From: Lachnospiraceae bacterium
GTDB lineage: Bacteria; Bacillota; Clostridia; Lachnospirales; Lachnospiraceae
Assembly: GCA_021199235.1 (NCBI GenBank)
Contig: JAJQIL010000084.1
Coordinates: forward strand, 1-57,897
Direction of reading: 5' to 3'
DNA: 57,897 nucleotides
Part shown: positions 17,496 through 26,994 of the stretch, piece after piece
Position numbering within the stretch: the stretch's first letter is position 1
Layout of the letters: each line of letters starts with the position of its first letter
Translations under genes and position numbers: made by a program
Notes under the pieces: model-generated
Told to the model about the DNA's origin: nothing
Seen by the model: only the letters and a program-made list of their open reading frames with translations
The model's database searches: none

Positions 17496-17716
17496 CCGTT
17501 TTACGGCGTTTCCTGGTCTGCGGGTGCGACTCAAATTTAAGTAAGTTTTTCTGCTTCGGGTGTGTACTTTGCAGAATTTTTGTGCTAGAATGTTTCAATA
17601 GTTTCGTAATGACTCCGCCGGGAGCGGATTACCATGCGGAACTTCCGGAGAACTTCCTGATAGAGGAAATGGAAAACAAAAAGATAAAAATGCAAAGCAC
17701 TGCACAAGGGCGTACG

Positions 17717-18424
17717 ATGAAGAGTATGCCCAAAATGGAGCGCCCGTATGAAAAATGTCTGGAAAGAGGAGCGGAAAGTCTTTCAGATGCCGAGCTTCTT
17801 TCTGTCATTTTGCGCACTGGTACGCACGGAGAATCGGCGCTGGAGCTTTCAAGGAAGATTCTCTCACTGAATGGAGAGCAGAGCGGCCTTCTGGGGATAT
17901 ACCATATGTCGGTCGCGGAGCTGATGAATGTGCGCGGACTTGGAAAAGTCAAGGCAATTCAGCTGAAATGCATTGTGGAGCTTTCAAGACGTATTTCACG
18001 CTGTCACTTTTCAGAAGGAATCTCTTTTCAGGATCCTGTAGCGGTGGCTAAATACTATATGGAAGAAATGCGTCATCTGGAGCAGGAGAACCTCATCCTT
18101 GTGATGCTGAACAGCAAAGGAAAGCTGATCAAAGACATGGTGCTTTCCAGGGGAACGGTTCGTGCTTCCATAATTTCACCGAGGGAGATTTTCGTTGAAG
18201 CTTTAAAAAATCAGGCAGTCAGCATCATCCTCCTGCACAATCATCCGAGCGGAATTCCGGATCCGAGCGAAGAAGACATCCGGCTTACCGAGCGTGTGCG
18301 GCGTTCGGGAGCGATGCTGGGGATTGAGCTTCTGGATCATATTATAATAGGAGACTGTCAGGCGGTCAGCATGAGGGAGCAGGGCTTCTGGCAGGGCATA
18401 CAGCAGGGGAGTTATAAGGGGTAA
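17717..18424 (+). CDS. radC: RadC family JAB/MPN-domain protein
   Basis: About 235 residues from ATG 17717 (MKSMPKMERPYEKC), preceded by aaggg at 6-nt spacing. An upstream in-frame ATG at 17669 has its purine-rich stretch too close. An N-terminal helix-hairpin-helix region (VAELMNVRGLGKVKAIQLK) is followed by the JAMM metalloprotease-like domain with LLHNHPSGIPDPSEEDI. RadC's biochemical role is unclear despite its old DNA-repair name. It sits directly upstream of mreB (5 bp gap), as in many Firmicutes. Confidence 0.93.
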   Translation: MKSMPKMERPYEKCLERGAESLSDAELLSVILRTGTHGESALELSRKILSLNGEQSGLLGIYHMSVAELMNVRGLGKVKAIQLKCIVELSRRISRCHFSEGISFQDPVAVAKYYMEEMRHLEQENLILVMLNSKGKLIKDMVLSRGTVRASIISPREIFVEALKNQAVSIILLHNHPSGIPDPSEEDIRLTERVRRSGAMLGIELLDHIIIGDCQAVSMREQGFWQGIQQGSYKG

Positions 18425-18429
18425 CAGTC

Positions 18430-19437
18430 ATGTTGTTGCAGCGGGCATGTGGACTTGATCTTGGAACAGATACGATCAAGATAAGGGATAAAAGCGGCAA
18501 AAAGTTTCTGTACAGCAGAAATGTGATTGCCATGCGTGAGAATGGCAGCGTCCTCGCTTACGGGGACACGGCTTATGGTGTTTTTGAAAAGCAGCCGGTC
18601 ACTGTGAATGTCGTCTGGCCGATGGTCAGCGGGGTGATTGCCAATCTTACTGAGATGGATCTTCTTCTGGATTATCTGATCCGGCGCTATGGAGGAGCCT
18701 CATCACTTCTGATCGCTGTGCCCACTGAGATCACACAGGTGGAAAAACGCGCTTTTTTTCAGGTGATGAAAGGACAGATCGGAGCCGGAAGGATTCGCCT
18801 TGTGGAAAAGGGCCTCGCGGATGCAGTCAGTGCTTCTCTTCCCGTTCTTTCCAGTCGTGGACATATGGTTGTGAACATTGGCGCGGATACCACGGAGATA
18901 TCGGTCATTTCTTCCGGTAAGATCATCTTAGGACAGACACTCAAGGTCGGAGGCCGCCGTATGGATGCGGATATTGCCACGATGGTCCGCCGCAAGTTTA
19001 ATCTCAGCATTGGGAAAAAGACTGCGGAATCCCTGAAAAATAACCTTGCTTTTATGATCAATGGCCCCCGGCTGGAGCAGAAGGTGTTCGGTATTCACAC
19101 GCTCTCCGGTCTGCCGAAAGCGGAAGTGATCCCGTCCCTTGCGGTCAGCGTCGCCATCATCGATACCGTTGATATGATCGTTGACAGTATCAATTCCATT
19201 TACAATCGTATCCCTCCTCAGCTGATGAAGGACATTGCGCACGAGGGGATTTATTTAAGCGGCGGTGTTTCCATGATTCTGAACCTTCCGGAATACATTC
19301 GCAGAGAGATCGGCATACCGCTTCACCATATGCAGGATCCGAAATACAGTACCATCCGGGGCCTGGTAGAGATTATGAACAATAAAGACCTGAAAGCAGT
19401 CACCTATACGCTGAACGATCTGGCCGCCATGCGATAG
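18430..19437 (+). CDS. mreB: MreB-like rod-shape actin homologue
   Basis: 335 residues with the actin-fold nucleotide-binding segments CGLDLGTDTIKI, VVNIGADTTEISVI and IYLSGGVSMI. It would form membrane-bound filaments guiding cell-wall elongation with MreC, MreD, RodA and PBP2, all encoded downstream. It is rather divergent: the usual PLKDGVIADFD region reads PMVSGVIANLTE, so the Asp of IADFD is lost. It could therefore be an Mbl/MreBH-type paralogue, but operon position favours the mreBCD role. Confidence 0.9.
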   Translation: MLLQRACGLDLGTDTIKIRDKSGKKFLYSRNVIAMRENGSVLAYGDTAYGVFEKQPVTVNVVWPMVSGVIANLTEMDLLLDYLIRRYGGASSLLIAVPTEITQVEKRAFFQVMKGQIGAGRIRLVEKGLADAVSASLPVLSSRGHMVVNIGADTTEISVISSGKIILGQTLKVGGRRMDADIATMVRRKFNLSIGKKTAESLKNNLAFMINGPRLEQKVFGIHTLSGLPKAEVIPSLAVSVAIIDTVDMIVDSINSIYNRIPPQLMKDIAHEGIYLSGGVSMILNLPEYIRREIGIPLHHMQDPKYSTIRGLVEIMNNKDLKAVTYTLNDLAAMR

Positions 19438-19483
19438 CGTCCTTCTTTTTATCTGCTTTCTATGAGAGGAATAATAGTTCACA

Positions 19484-20401
19484 ATGAAGAAGAATTCAAA
19501 TGAAACACTGAAAAATAAATACCTTCTGGCCGGGCTTTCGGTATTCTGCGTGGTGCTGATCATTTTATCTTCAGTAAACAGCGATCTGTTTGCTCCGGTC
19601 AAACAGGTGAGCGGTTATCTGGTTACACCGGTACAGAAAGGCATCAACAGCTTTGGCAGCTGGCTGAGCGGTTTTACGGAGAACCTTGAGGATGTGGAGA
19701 CGCTGCGCGAAGAAAATGAATCGCTCAAAGAGCAGGTGGCAACTCTGACCGAGGAGAACAGTCTTCTTGTACAGGAGCATGAGGAGCTGGAGCGTCTTCA
19801 GGAACTGTATGATCTGGACGAAGAATATTCTGATTATGAGAAGGTCGGCGCGAATATCATCGCCAAGGAATCCGGTAACTGGTTCAACATCTTTACCATT
19901 GACAAAGGTTCAAATGACGGCATTGACAAGGATATGAATGTCATCGCGGACGGCGGTCTGGTCGGGATTGTTACCGAGGTAGGCGCCAACTGGGCGACCG
20001 TACGCTCCATTATTGATGATGAGAGCAATGTCAGCGCGATGGTATCCACAACATCGGATCAGTGCATCATCAGCGGCGATCTGACACTGATTGATGAAGG
20101 CTCTCTCGAGCTGTCCCGTCTGACGGATACGGACAATGCCGTGCATGTGGGGGATAAGGTTGTCACATCTTATATCAGTGAGAACTATCTGCCCGGCATT
20201 CTGATCGGTTATATCAGTGAGCTGAATAATGACTCGAACAACCTGACAAAGTCCGGCTATATCACGCCGGTGGTGGACTTCCGGCATCTGCAGGAGGTGC
20301 TTGTCATTCTGGAAAAGAAGGAATATGTTTCCTCGGATTCGGCATCTGAGGAAGAAACTTCGGAGGAAATTTCCACAGAGATGGAGGCAGAAGAGGAATG
20401 A
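19484..20401 (+). CDS. mreC: Rod shape-determining protein MreC
   Basis: 305-residue bitopic protein: one N-terminal membrane helix (about 13-32), a coiled coil (about 67-112, LREENESLKEQVATLTEEN), then a beta-rich extracellular domain containing GLVGIVTEVG. The acidic tail (SASEEETSEEISTEMEAEEE) is a lineage-specific extension. It links MreB to the periplasmic synthases. Its stop overlaps the mreD start (ATGA at 20398), implying translational coupling. Confidence 0.95.
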   Translation: MKKNSNETLKNKYLLAGLSVFCVVLIILSSVNSDLFAPVKQVSGYLVTPVQKGINSFGSWLSGFTENLEDVETLREENESLKEQVATLTEENSLLVQEHEELERLQELYDLDEEYSDYEKVGANIIAKESGNWFNIFTIDKGSNDGIDKDMNVIADGGLVGIVTEVGANWATVRSIIDDESNVSAMVSTTSDQCIISGDLTLIDEGSLELSRLTDTDNAVHVGDKVVTSYISENYLPGILIGYISELNNDSNNLTKSGYITPVVDFRHLQEVLVILEKKEYVSSDSASEEETSEEISTEMEAEEE

Positions 20402-20895
20402 AACGCAGAATTGTCCTTGCAGTCATGATTGTGATCTGTGTGCTTCTTCAGGCAACGGTCTGCCCGATGATCGCAATCGGCGACATCAAACCCAACCTTC
20501 TGATTGTCCTTACGGTTTCCTTCGGACTGATGCGGGGCCGCCGGGAAGGAATGCTGATCGGTTTTTTCTGCGGGCTTCTCACTGATATCTCATTCGAGAG
20601 TACGCTGGGGTTCAACGCGCTGATGTATCTTCTTGTCGGATATTTCAGCGGATATTTTTTCCGGATTTTTTATGACGACGATATCAAGACCCCGATTTTG
20701 CTGATCTCAGTCTGCGATCTGGTGTACGGCGTTGTACAGTATGTGTTCCGCTTTCTTCTGCGCGGCCGTATCAATTTTCCGTTCTACCTCGGCCGTATCA
20801 TATTGCCGGAGGTTGTGTATACCCTGATACTGACGTTTGTCTGCTACCAGATTTTTTACCGGATTAACCGCTGGCTGAGCCTGACAGATGCCTGA
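20398..20895 (+). CDS. mreD: Rod shape-determining protein MreD
   Basis: 165-residue hydrophobic protein with about five membrane segments. The central GLMRGRREGMLIGFFCGLLTDI stretch is typical of MreD. Start ATG overlaps the mreC stop by 4 bp. It works with MreC in the elongation complex. Confidence 0.92.
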   Translation: MKRRIVLAVMIVICVLLQATVCPMIAIGDIKPNLLIVLTVSFGLMRGRREGMLIGFFCGLLTDISFESTLGFNALMYLLVGYFSGYFFRIFYDDDIKTPILLISVCDLVYGVVQYVFRFLLRGRINFPFYLGRIILPEVVYTLILTFVCYQIFYRINRWLSLTDA

Positions 20896-20954
20896 ATGCA
20901 TGAATTGTAAACCGTGTGGGAAATCTCGGATTTTTAGAGGAGGAATCGCCTGTT

Positions 20955-23876
20955 TTGTTACGTAAATTTCGAAAAAGATCATCCGGTACACCGGTTAACT
21001 CACGGATCGTGATACTTGTCATTATCGCGGTACTTCTTTCTGCTGTGGTCCTGCAGCGGCTGTTTTACCTGCAGATCGTGATGGGGGAGTCTTATCAGGA
21101 GAATTTTTCACTTTCGATTCTGAAAGAGAAGACGATCAGTGCTGCCCGCGGCAATATTTATGACCGCAACGGGGTACCGCTTGCGTACAATGAGATCTCC
21201 AACTGTGTTACTTTTGAGGATGATCAGACGTATGATTCGACAAAAGAGAAGAATCTTTCGATCAACAGCACTCTTTACCATATCATCAAACTGATCGAGG
21301 AAGAGGGAGACTCCGTTGATTCCGTGGTGGAGGATTTTGATGTTTCCCTGACAGAAGACGGAACCTGGGAATACAACACCAGCGGCTATACCCTGAACAG
21401 ATTTAAAGCGGATATTTTCGGGGAATCCGCGATCGGGGATCTGGAAGCGGAGCAGTTGAACATTGAGGCTGACCAGCTGATGGAGCTTCTGTGCGGAGGT
21501 ACTACGACCTTCGCTGACGAGACTTTTTACGGCTATGGGATTCTCGATGACAGTATTACGGAAGAGGAACTGGAGGAATATGACCTTCCGGCGGCTTATA
21601 CAAAAGAAGAGATCCTTCAGCTTGTCGCGCTGCGGGCCAATATCGCTGCATACAGCTATCAGCGTTATAACGCAGTCACCATTGCGGAAGATGTCAGTGA
21701 GCAGACGGTGACCCGTATTCTGGAGAATATTTCGGATTATCCCGGCATTGATGTGACGGAAGAATATATTCGTGTCTATGATTACGCCGAGTGCATGGCC
21801 GGCCTGATCGGTTACACCGGGCAGATTTCATCAGAAGAACTGGAGGAACTGCAGGAGATCAACAGTGATTACACTGCGACGGATATCGTCGGAAAATCCG
21901 GTCTGGAGAGCGTGTATGAGACGACTCTGCAGGGCACCAAAGGCTACGAACAGCTTTATGTGAATTACGTCGGGCAGACACAGGAGGTCATTTCACAGGT
22001 GGACGCCCAGGCGGGGAACGATCTGTATCTGACGATTGATGTGGAGCTTCAGCAGGCGGCTTACCAGATGCTGGAACAGGAGATTGCCGGTATTCTGTGG
22101 TCCAAGGTGATTTCGGTCGAGGAGTACAACACCGAGAACCTGACCTCTGCCGATGATGTTTATATTGCCTACTATGATGTATATTACGCGCTGTTTGAGA
22201 ACAATATTTTAAGCGTGAGCCATTTAAAATCTTCTGACGCGACGGAGAATGAACAGACAGTATATCAGGCCTTTCAGACCAAAGCGGCCGAGATATTTGA
22301 GGTGATCCGTCAGGAACTCCTGTCAGATGACCCGACCATTTACAGCAATCTGGATGAGGAATATCAGGTCTATGTCTCTTATATTGTCAACGATATGCTG
22401 ATGGATGATACCGGCATTCTGAACGAAGACGCGATCGATAAGACAGATGCGACTTATATCGCGTGGACGGAGGATTCCAGCATCAGTCTGAAAGAATACC
22501 TTACATACGCGATCTCACAGAACTGGATTGATGTATCCAAGCTGAATGTGGAAGACGAATATCTGGATTCGGATGAGATGTATTCCGTGATCGCGGATTA
22601 CATTGCGGATTATCTCTACGACGACGATGATTTCTGCAGCCAGGTATACCGCTATATGCTGAAGGATCAGCGTATTACCGGCGAGCAGATCTGTATGCTG
22701 CTCTTTGATCAGGGCGTTCTGGATATGAATGAAAGCCAGTATGAACGGCTTCAGAGCGGCTCTCTGGATGGCTACACGTTCCTGATGGACAAGATCTCCA
22801 ATCTGGAGATTACGCCGTCACAGCTCGGACTGACTCCCTGCTCCGGTACGGTCGTGATCACGGATGTGAATTCCGGTGAAGTGCTCGCGTGCGTCAGCTA
22901 CCCGGGCTATGACAACAACCGTCTGGCAAATGATATGGACGACGATTATTACTATTCGCTGCTGAACAACAGCTCTTCGCCGTTCTACAGCCGCGCTACT
23001 CAGGAAGCGATCGCGCCCGGTTCTACCTTTAAGATCGTATCCGCCGCGGCCGGTGTAATGGAAGGGGTCGTTACGATCGGTGAGTATATCAACTGTACCG
23101 GTACGTTTGATCTGGTAGACCCTGAGATTAATTGCTGGAAAGAATGGGGACATGGTTCCATCACGCTGCAGACGGCGATCACGGAATCCTGCAACTATTA
23201 CTTTAATACAGTCGGCTACCGGCTAAGCGCCATGAGCGGTACTTACAGTGACGACGCAGGTGTGGAGCTTCTGAAAAAATACGCGGAGATGTTCGGCCTT
23301 ACGGAAAAGTCCGGTGTGGAGGTCTCGGAGACTTCACCGCATTTTGCGACTTCCGCTTCCCCGCAGGCAGCCATGGGACAGTCTGATCACGCGTTTACGG
23401 CAACACAGCTGGCGCGTTACGTCAGCACTATCGCTAACGGCGGCACCAGCTATTACCTGACGCTGGTCAAATATACATCGGATTCCTCCGGAAGTGTGCT
23501 TGAGGAGAACGAGCCGGAGGCAGGAAGCACAGTGGAATTGACGGATTCCCTCTGGGACGCGATTCACGAAGGCATGCGCGGCATGGTGAAGAACAGCGAC
23601 GCGTTTGACGGCTTTACAGGTGTCGCAGTCGCCGGTAAGACGGGTACGACCCAGATTACAACCAGTATTCCGAACCACGCGACGTTCATCGGTTATGCAC
23701 CGTATGACGATCCGGAGATTGGCATTGTCGTCCGTATCGCGAACGGATACACATCCGCGAACGCTGCGGTGCTTGCAAGAAATGTGATTTCCTATTATTA
23801 TGGTATCGACGATACAGATACTCTGATCACAGGCCGTGCTTATAATGTAGATACAGATACGGAGTGGGAGGACTGA
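20955..23876 (+). CDS. mrdA: Penicillin-binding protein 2-type transpeptidase of the elongasome
   Basis: 973 residues from TTG 20955, preceded by gaggagga; an upstream in-frame GTG at 20916 has no ribosome site. One N-terminal membrane helix, a pedestal domain (RGNIYDRNGVPLAYN) and a class B transpeptidase domain with Ser690-x-x-Lys693 (STFK), SCN (745-747) and KTG (895-897). An acidic insertion of about 255 residues (roughly 372-628) splits the start of the transpeptidase domain, between LTIDVELQQAAYQML and SGTVVITDVNSGEVLACVS. The family usually has about 600-700 residues. Its stop overlaps minC (TGATG). Confidence 0.93.
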   Translation: MLRKFRKRSSGTPVNSRIVILVIIAVLLSAVVLQRLFYLQIVMGESYQENFSLSILKEKTISAARGNIYDRNGVPLAYNEISNCVTFEDDQTYDSTKEKNLSINSTLYHIIKLIEEEGDSVDSVVEDFDVSLTEDGTWEYNTSGYTLNRFKADIFGESAIGDLEAEQLNIEADQLMELLCGGTTTFADETFYGYGILDDSITEEELEEYDLPAAYTKEEILQLVALRANIAAYSYQRYNAVTIAEDVSEQTVTRILENISDYPGIDVTEEYIRVYDYAECMAGLIGYTGQISSEELEELQEINSDYTATDIVGKSGLESVYETTLQGTKGYEQLYVNYVGQTQEVISQVDAQAGNDLYLTIDVELQQAAYQMLEQEIAGILWSKVISVEEYNTENLTSADDVYIAYYDVYYALFENNILSVSHLKSSDATENEQTVYQAFQTKAAEIFEVIRQELLSDDPTIYSNLDEEYQVYVSYIVNDMLMDDTGILNEDAIDKTDATYIAWTEDSSISLKEYLTYAISQNWIDVSKLNVEDEYLDSDEMYSVIADYIADYLYDDDDFCSQVYRYMLKDQRITGEQICMLLFDQGVLDMNESQYERLQSGSLDGYTFLMDKISNLEITPSQLGLTPCSGTVVITDVNSGEVLACVSYPGYDNNRLANDMDDDYYYSLLNNSSSPFYSRATQEAIAPGSTFKIVSAAAGVMEGVVTIGEYINCTGTFDLVDPEINCWKEWGHGSITLQTAITESCNYYFNTVGYRLSAMSGTYSDDAGVELLKKYAEMFGLTEKSGVEVSETSPHFATSASPQAAMGQSDHAFTATQLARYVSTIANGGTSYYLTLVKYTSDSSGSVLEENEPEAGSTVELTDSLWDAIHEGMRGMVKNSDAFDGFTGVAVAGKTGTTQITTSIPNHATFIGYAPYDDPEIGIVVRIANGYTSANAAVLARNVISYYYGIDDTDTLITGRAYNVDTDTEWED

Positions 23877-24562
23877 TGGATCATAAACAAAGCGCTGTTA
23901 TACTAAAGAGTAATCCGTATGGGCTGATAGTGAACCTTTCGCCTGATCTGCCGTTTGAGGAACTGCTCACAGCGGCAGGTGAGAAGTTTCGGGTATCCGC
24001 CGGATTTTTCAAAAATGCCCGGCTGGCGCTGACTTTTCGCGGAAGAGACCTTACCAGAGAGCAGGAGGCTGCTCTGGTTGATACGATCGTGCAGAATTCC
24101 TCCATTCAGGTCGTTTGTATTGTTGATGAGGAAAAAGAGACTGCAGAGTATTATCGCAGGGCTCTGACACATGCGCTGGAAAAAAAGAAAGAGGAAGACG
24201 GACACTTTTATCGGGGGACCCTGCACAGGGGAGAGTCGCTGGAAAGTGAGACCAGCCTCGTGATCCTCGGGGATATCAACCCGGGTGCGCAGGTGACTTC
24301 AAAGGGGAACCTGGTTGTCCTTGGCTGTTGTATGGGAAGCGTGTACGCGGGAGCCGGAGGTGACGAGAACTGTTTCATCGCTGCGCTTACGCTGAAGCCA
24401 TCCCTGTTAAAAATAGCTGGTGCAGCTCCTATGAGAAGCGCGATCGTAAAAACAAAAGATCCGGGAGATTATCCGGTAGAACCGGAGATGGCATTTGTAA
24501 AAGACGGTCATCTTCTGATCAATTCCATTACCAAAGAGACGCTGTGCGAATATCTGGCATGA
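23876..24562 (+). CDS. minC: Septum site-determining protein MinC
   Basis: 228 residues. The N-terminal FtsZ-inhibiting domain is weakly conserved. The C-terminal beta-helix dimerisation domain is clear (SLVILGDINPGAQVTSKGNLVVLGCCMGSVYAG ... ENCFIAAL). ATG 23876 overlaps the PBP2 stop and is preceded by gggagga. MinC is carried to the membrane by MinD, whose gene follows, to block polar division. Confidence 0.94.
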   Translation: MDHKQSAVILKSNPYGLIVNLSPDLPFEELLTAAGEKFRVSAGFFKNARLALTFRGRDLTREQEAALVDTIVQNSSIQVVCIVDEEKETAEYYRRALTHALEKKKEEDGHFYRGTLHRGESLESETSLVILGDINPGAQVTSKGNLVVLGCCMGSVYAGAGGDENCFIAALTLKPSLLKIAGAAPMRSAIVKTKDPGDYPVEPEMAFVKDGHLLINSITKETLCEYLA

Positions 24563-24632
24563 CATGCCAGCGCCCGGCAGAATTTACGAAAGATGTAAGT
24601 ATTCAGAACATGTAGTGGAAAGGATTAAAAAG

Positions 24633-25424
24633 ATGAGCGAAGTAATTGTGGTTACGTCAGGAAAAGGCGGTGTTGGCAAGACGACATCCACCGCAAATAT
24701 CGGAGCCGGTCTGGCCAGGCTCAATAAAAAAGTGGTTCTTGTGGATACGGACATCGGTCTGCGTAATCTGGACGTAGTTATGGGTCTGGAGAACCGGATC
24801 ATCTACAATCTCGTCGATGTGGTCGAGGGCAGCTGCCGGATCCGGCAGGCTCTGATCCGTGACCGGCATTATTCGGGGCTTTATCTTCTGCCATCTGCAC
24901 AGACACGCGATAAGAGCGCGGTATCTCCCGAGCAGATGATCAAGCTGGCTGATACGCTTAAGCAGACCTTTGATTATATTGTTATGGACTGCCCGGCGGG
25001 GATCGAACAGGGCTTCCGCAATGCGATCGCGGCGGCGGACCGCGCGATTGTTGTGACGACACCTGAAGTTTCCGCAATCCGGGACGCTGACCGTATCATT
25101 GGCCTTCTGGAATCCTCCGGAATTCGGAAGATCGACCTCATTATCAACCGCATTCGCATGGACATGGTCCGGCGCGGAGAGATGATGTCGGTGGAGGATG
25201 TGCTTGATATCCTCTCTGTGAATCTGATCGGAGCGGTTCCTGACGAGGAGAGTGTGGTGATAGCAGCCAATCATGGCGATCCGGTGCTTGGAAGCGATAC
25301 GGTGTCAGGCCGGGCATATCTGAATATCGCGAGGCGAATCCTCGGAGAAGCAGTACCGCTGGAGCATCTGGAAGAGCATACTTCTCTGTTCCACCGGATT
25401 GCCGGAATGCTTGGCGTGAGGTGA
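24633..25424 (+). CDS. minD: Septum site-determining ATPase MinD
   Basis: 263 residues from ATG 24633 (MSEVIVVTSGKGGVGKTT), with the deviant Walker A KGGVGKTT (11-18), VDTDIGLRNLD switch I and YIVMDCPAGIEQG Walker B. The C-terminus LFHRIAGMLGVR is the expected amphipathic membrane-targeting helix. It recruits MinC and is released by MinE. The longer frame back to 24564 lacks homology and was not used. Confidence 0.97.
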   Translation: MSEVIVVTSGKGGVGKTTSTANIGAGLARLNKKVVLVDTDIGLRNLDVVMGLENRIIYNLVDVVEGSCRIRQALIRDRHYSGLYLLPSAQTRDKSAVSPEQMIKLADTLKQTFDYIVMDCPAGIEQGFRNAIAAADRAIVVTTPEVSAIRDADRIIGLLESSGIRKIDLIINRIRMDMVRRGEMMSVEDVLDILSVNLIGAVPDEESVVIAANHGDPVLGSDTVSGRAYLNIARRILGEAVPLEHLEEHTSLFHRIAGMLGVR

Positions 25425-25514
25425 CTGAAGTAAGATGGAATGTAACTATTCAGAACAGGTCTTCACACTTGCTGCGAAGACCGTATGAAAACATATCATT
25501 TGGTTGGGGCGTAA

Positions 25515-25823
25515 ATGAAAAGTAATCCGAAAAGGACAATTCTTACGTCAGGAAAAATTGCCAGAACGCGCGCCGGACTTACGGTGTCTGCAGACCGTCT
25601 GGACTTAAGTCCGGACCGGATGGACGACTTTCGCCGGGAATTGACGAATGTTCTTGCAAAATATATCAATACAGAAGATGAACATATAAAAATCCGCATT
25701 ACATTTGCCTGTGAATTTACAGCAGCTGCCAATCGCGAATCACATGAGGAATGGCAGGCAGCTGTATCCGGGCCTGACAGGAAACGGGGAATATCGGATG
25801 TTAAGACAATACAGATTAAGTGA
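25515..25823 (+). CDS. minE: Cell division topological factor MinE, with altered C-terminus
   Basis: 102 residues. Residues about 15-68 align with MinE (KIARTRAGLTVSADRLDLSPDRMDDFRRELTNVLAKYI ... IKIRI). After that, where other MinE proteins finish with the last dimer strand (as in ..LYANIPI), this one has AAANRESHEEWQAAV, which is a diverged copy of the dispersed palindromic element, followed by a short Lys-rich tail. The gene overlaps the rodA start by 26 bp. Order minC-minD-minE supports the call. Whether it can still switch conformation like normal MinE is open. Confidence 0.8.
   Translation: MKSNPKRTILTSGKIARTRAGLTVSADRLDLSPDRMDDFRRELTNVLAKYINTEDEHIKIRITFACEFTAAANRESHEEWQAAVSGPDRKRGISDVKTIQIK
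25722..25765 (+). repeat. Dispersed palindromic element, diverged copy D (in-frame in minE)
   Basis: ctgccaatcgcg and ggaatggcag, both shared with mutL copy A at the same distance, are present; an 8-bp stem cagctgcc / ggcagctg flanks them. The tail (PAAAA.QGG) is missing. It is read in the same frame as copies A and B (AANR...EWQ). Confidence 0.6.
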
Positions 25824-26907
25824 CTATAACTTTCGGCTGATTCTATGGGTGACAGTGCTTTCTGTCCTTGGAATTCTGGTTGTTGGCAGCGCGGAATCAA
25901 GTTATATGTCGAAGCAGATCATGGGATTTGTTCTCGGCCTGGTCCTGATGATTATTATTTCACTGATGGATTATACATGGGTGCTGAACTTCAGCTGGAT
26001 TATTTATCTGGGCGCGAATGTTCTGCTTCTGCTGGTTCTTGTCAGCAGCTTTGGATCCTCCGGAGGCGGCGCCACACGCTGGCTTGAGATCGGCGGCTTC
26101 CGTTTTCAGCCTTCAGATATCGCGAAGATCATGCTGATTCTGTTTTTCGCCAGGTTCTTTGAAGACCGGGAAGAAAAGATCAATACATTTCGCACCATTA
26201 TGACGGGGATTGTTTTAATGGCGATTCCTCTGGTCCTGATATTAAGAGAGCCGGATCTGTCTACCACGGTCGTGCTTGCGCTGCTTTTCTGCGCTCTGTT
26301 TTTTACTGCCGGGTTGAGCTATAAGATCATTGCAGGCATTCTGATCGTCTGCGTACCGGTCGGTGTTATTCTGGTAAGCCTGGTCATGTCGCCGGATCAG
26401 ACTCTGATTCCGGAATATCAGATGACTCGTGTTTATGCATGGCTTTATCCGGACGAATATCCGTCCGACTCCATGCAGCAGCAGAATTCCATCAAGGCGA
26501 TCGCGTCCGGACAGTTCTACGGCAAAGGTCTGGACAATGATGATGTTGAATCAGTCAAAAACGGCGGATTTGTGTCGCAGGATCAGACAGATTTTATTTT
26601 CGCTGTGGCGGGAGAGGAGCTGGGCTTTATCGGCTGCTGTATCATAGTGGTGCTGGAATTTCTGATTTCTTTTGAATGCATTATGATCGGGAGGAAGGCA
26701 AAGACGCTGTCCGGCACACTGATTGGATGCGGGGTCGGGATTCTGGTCTGTTTCCAGAGCTTCGTCAATATCGCTGTAGCGACCGGACTTCTGCCAAACA
26801 CCGGCCTGACGCTCCCGTTTGTCAGCTACGGCCTGACCTCTCTTGTCAGCTTTTGCATCGGCATCGGCTTTGTCCTCAATGTCGGTCTGCAGACAAGACG
26901 GTATTGA
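25798..26907 (+). CDS. rodA: RodA/FtsW family peptidoglycan polymerase (SEDS)
   Basis: 369 residues from ATG 25798 (MLRQYRLSDYNF), with acggggaa as ribosome site. About ten membrane segments. SEDS motifs: FGSSGGGATRWLEIGGFRFQPSDIAKI, LILREPDLSTTVVL, and GLLPNTGLTLPFVSYGLTSL. It polymerises glycan strands in partnership with the class B PBP encoded upstream. The start overlaps minE, so translation is probably coupled. Confidence 0.95.
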   Translation: MLRQYRLSDYNFRLILWVTVLSVLGILVVGSAESSYMSKQIMGFVLGLVLMIIISLMDYTWVLNFSWIIYLGANVLLLLVLVSSFGSSGGGATRWLEIGGFRFQPSDIAKIMLILFFARFFEDREEKINTFRTIMTGIVLMAIPLVLILREPDLSTTVVLALLFCALFFTAGLSYKIIAGILIVCVPVGVILVSLVMSPDQTLIPEYQMTRVYAWLYPDEYPSDSMQQQNSIKAIASGQFYGKGLDNDDVESVKNGGFVSQDQTDFIFAVAGEELGFIGCCIIVVLEFLISFECIMIGRKAKTLSGTLIGCGVGILVCFQSFVNIAVATGLLPNTGLTLPFVSYGLTSLVSFCIGIGFVLNVGLQTRRY

Positions 26908-26994
26908 CCGTATTACTTATGATTTGCTGCGAAGCAGGCAGATAAAAGGATTTCGGAACTTTTTTATTTTGCAGTAGAAAGGGGATTAACAGTT

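Noticed and set aside
17465-17716. N-terminal extension of RadC
   Set aside because: The extension overlaps the preceding gene and has no RadC similarity; ATG 17717 with aaggg fits the family start.
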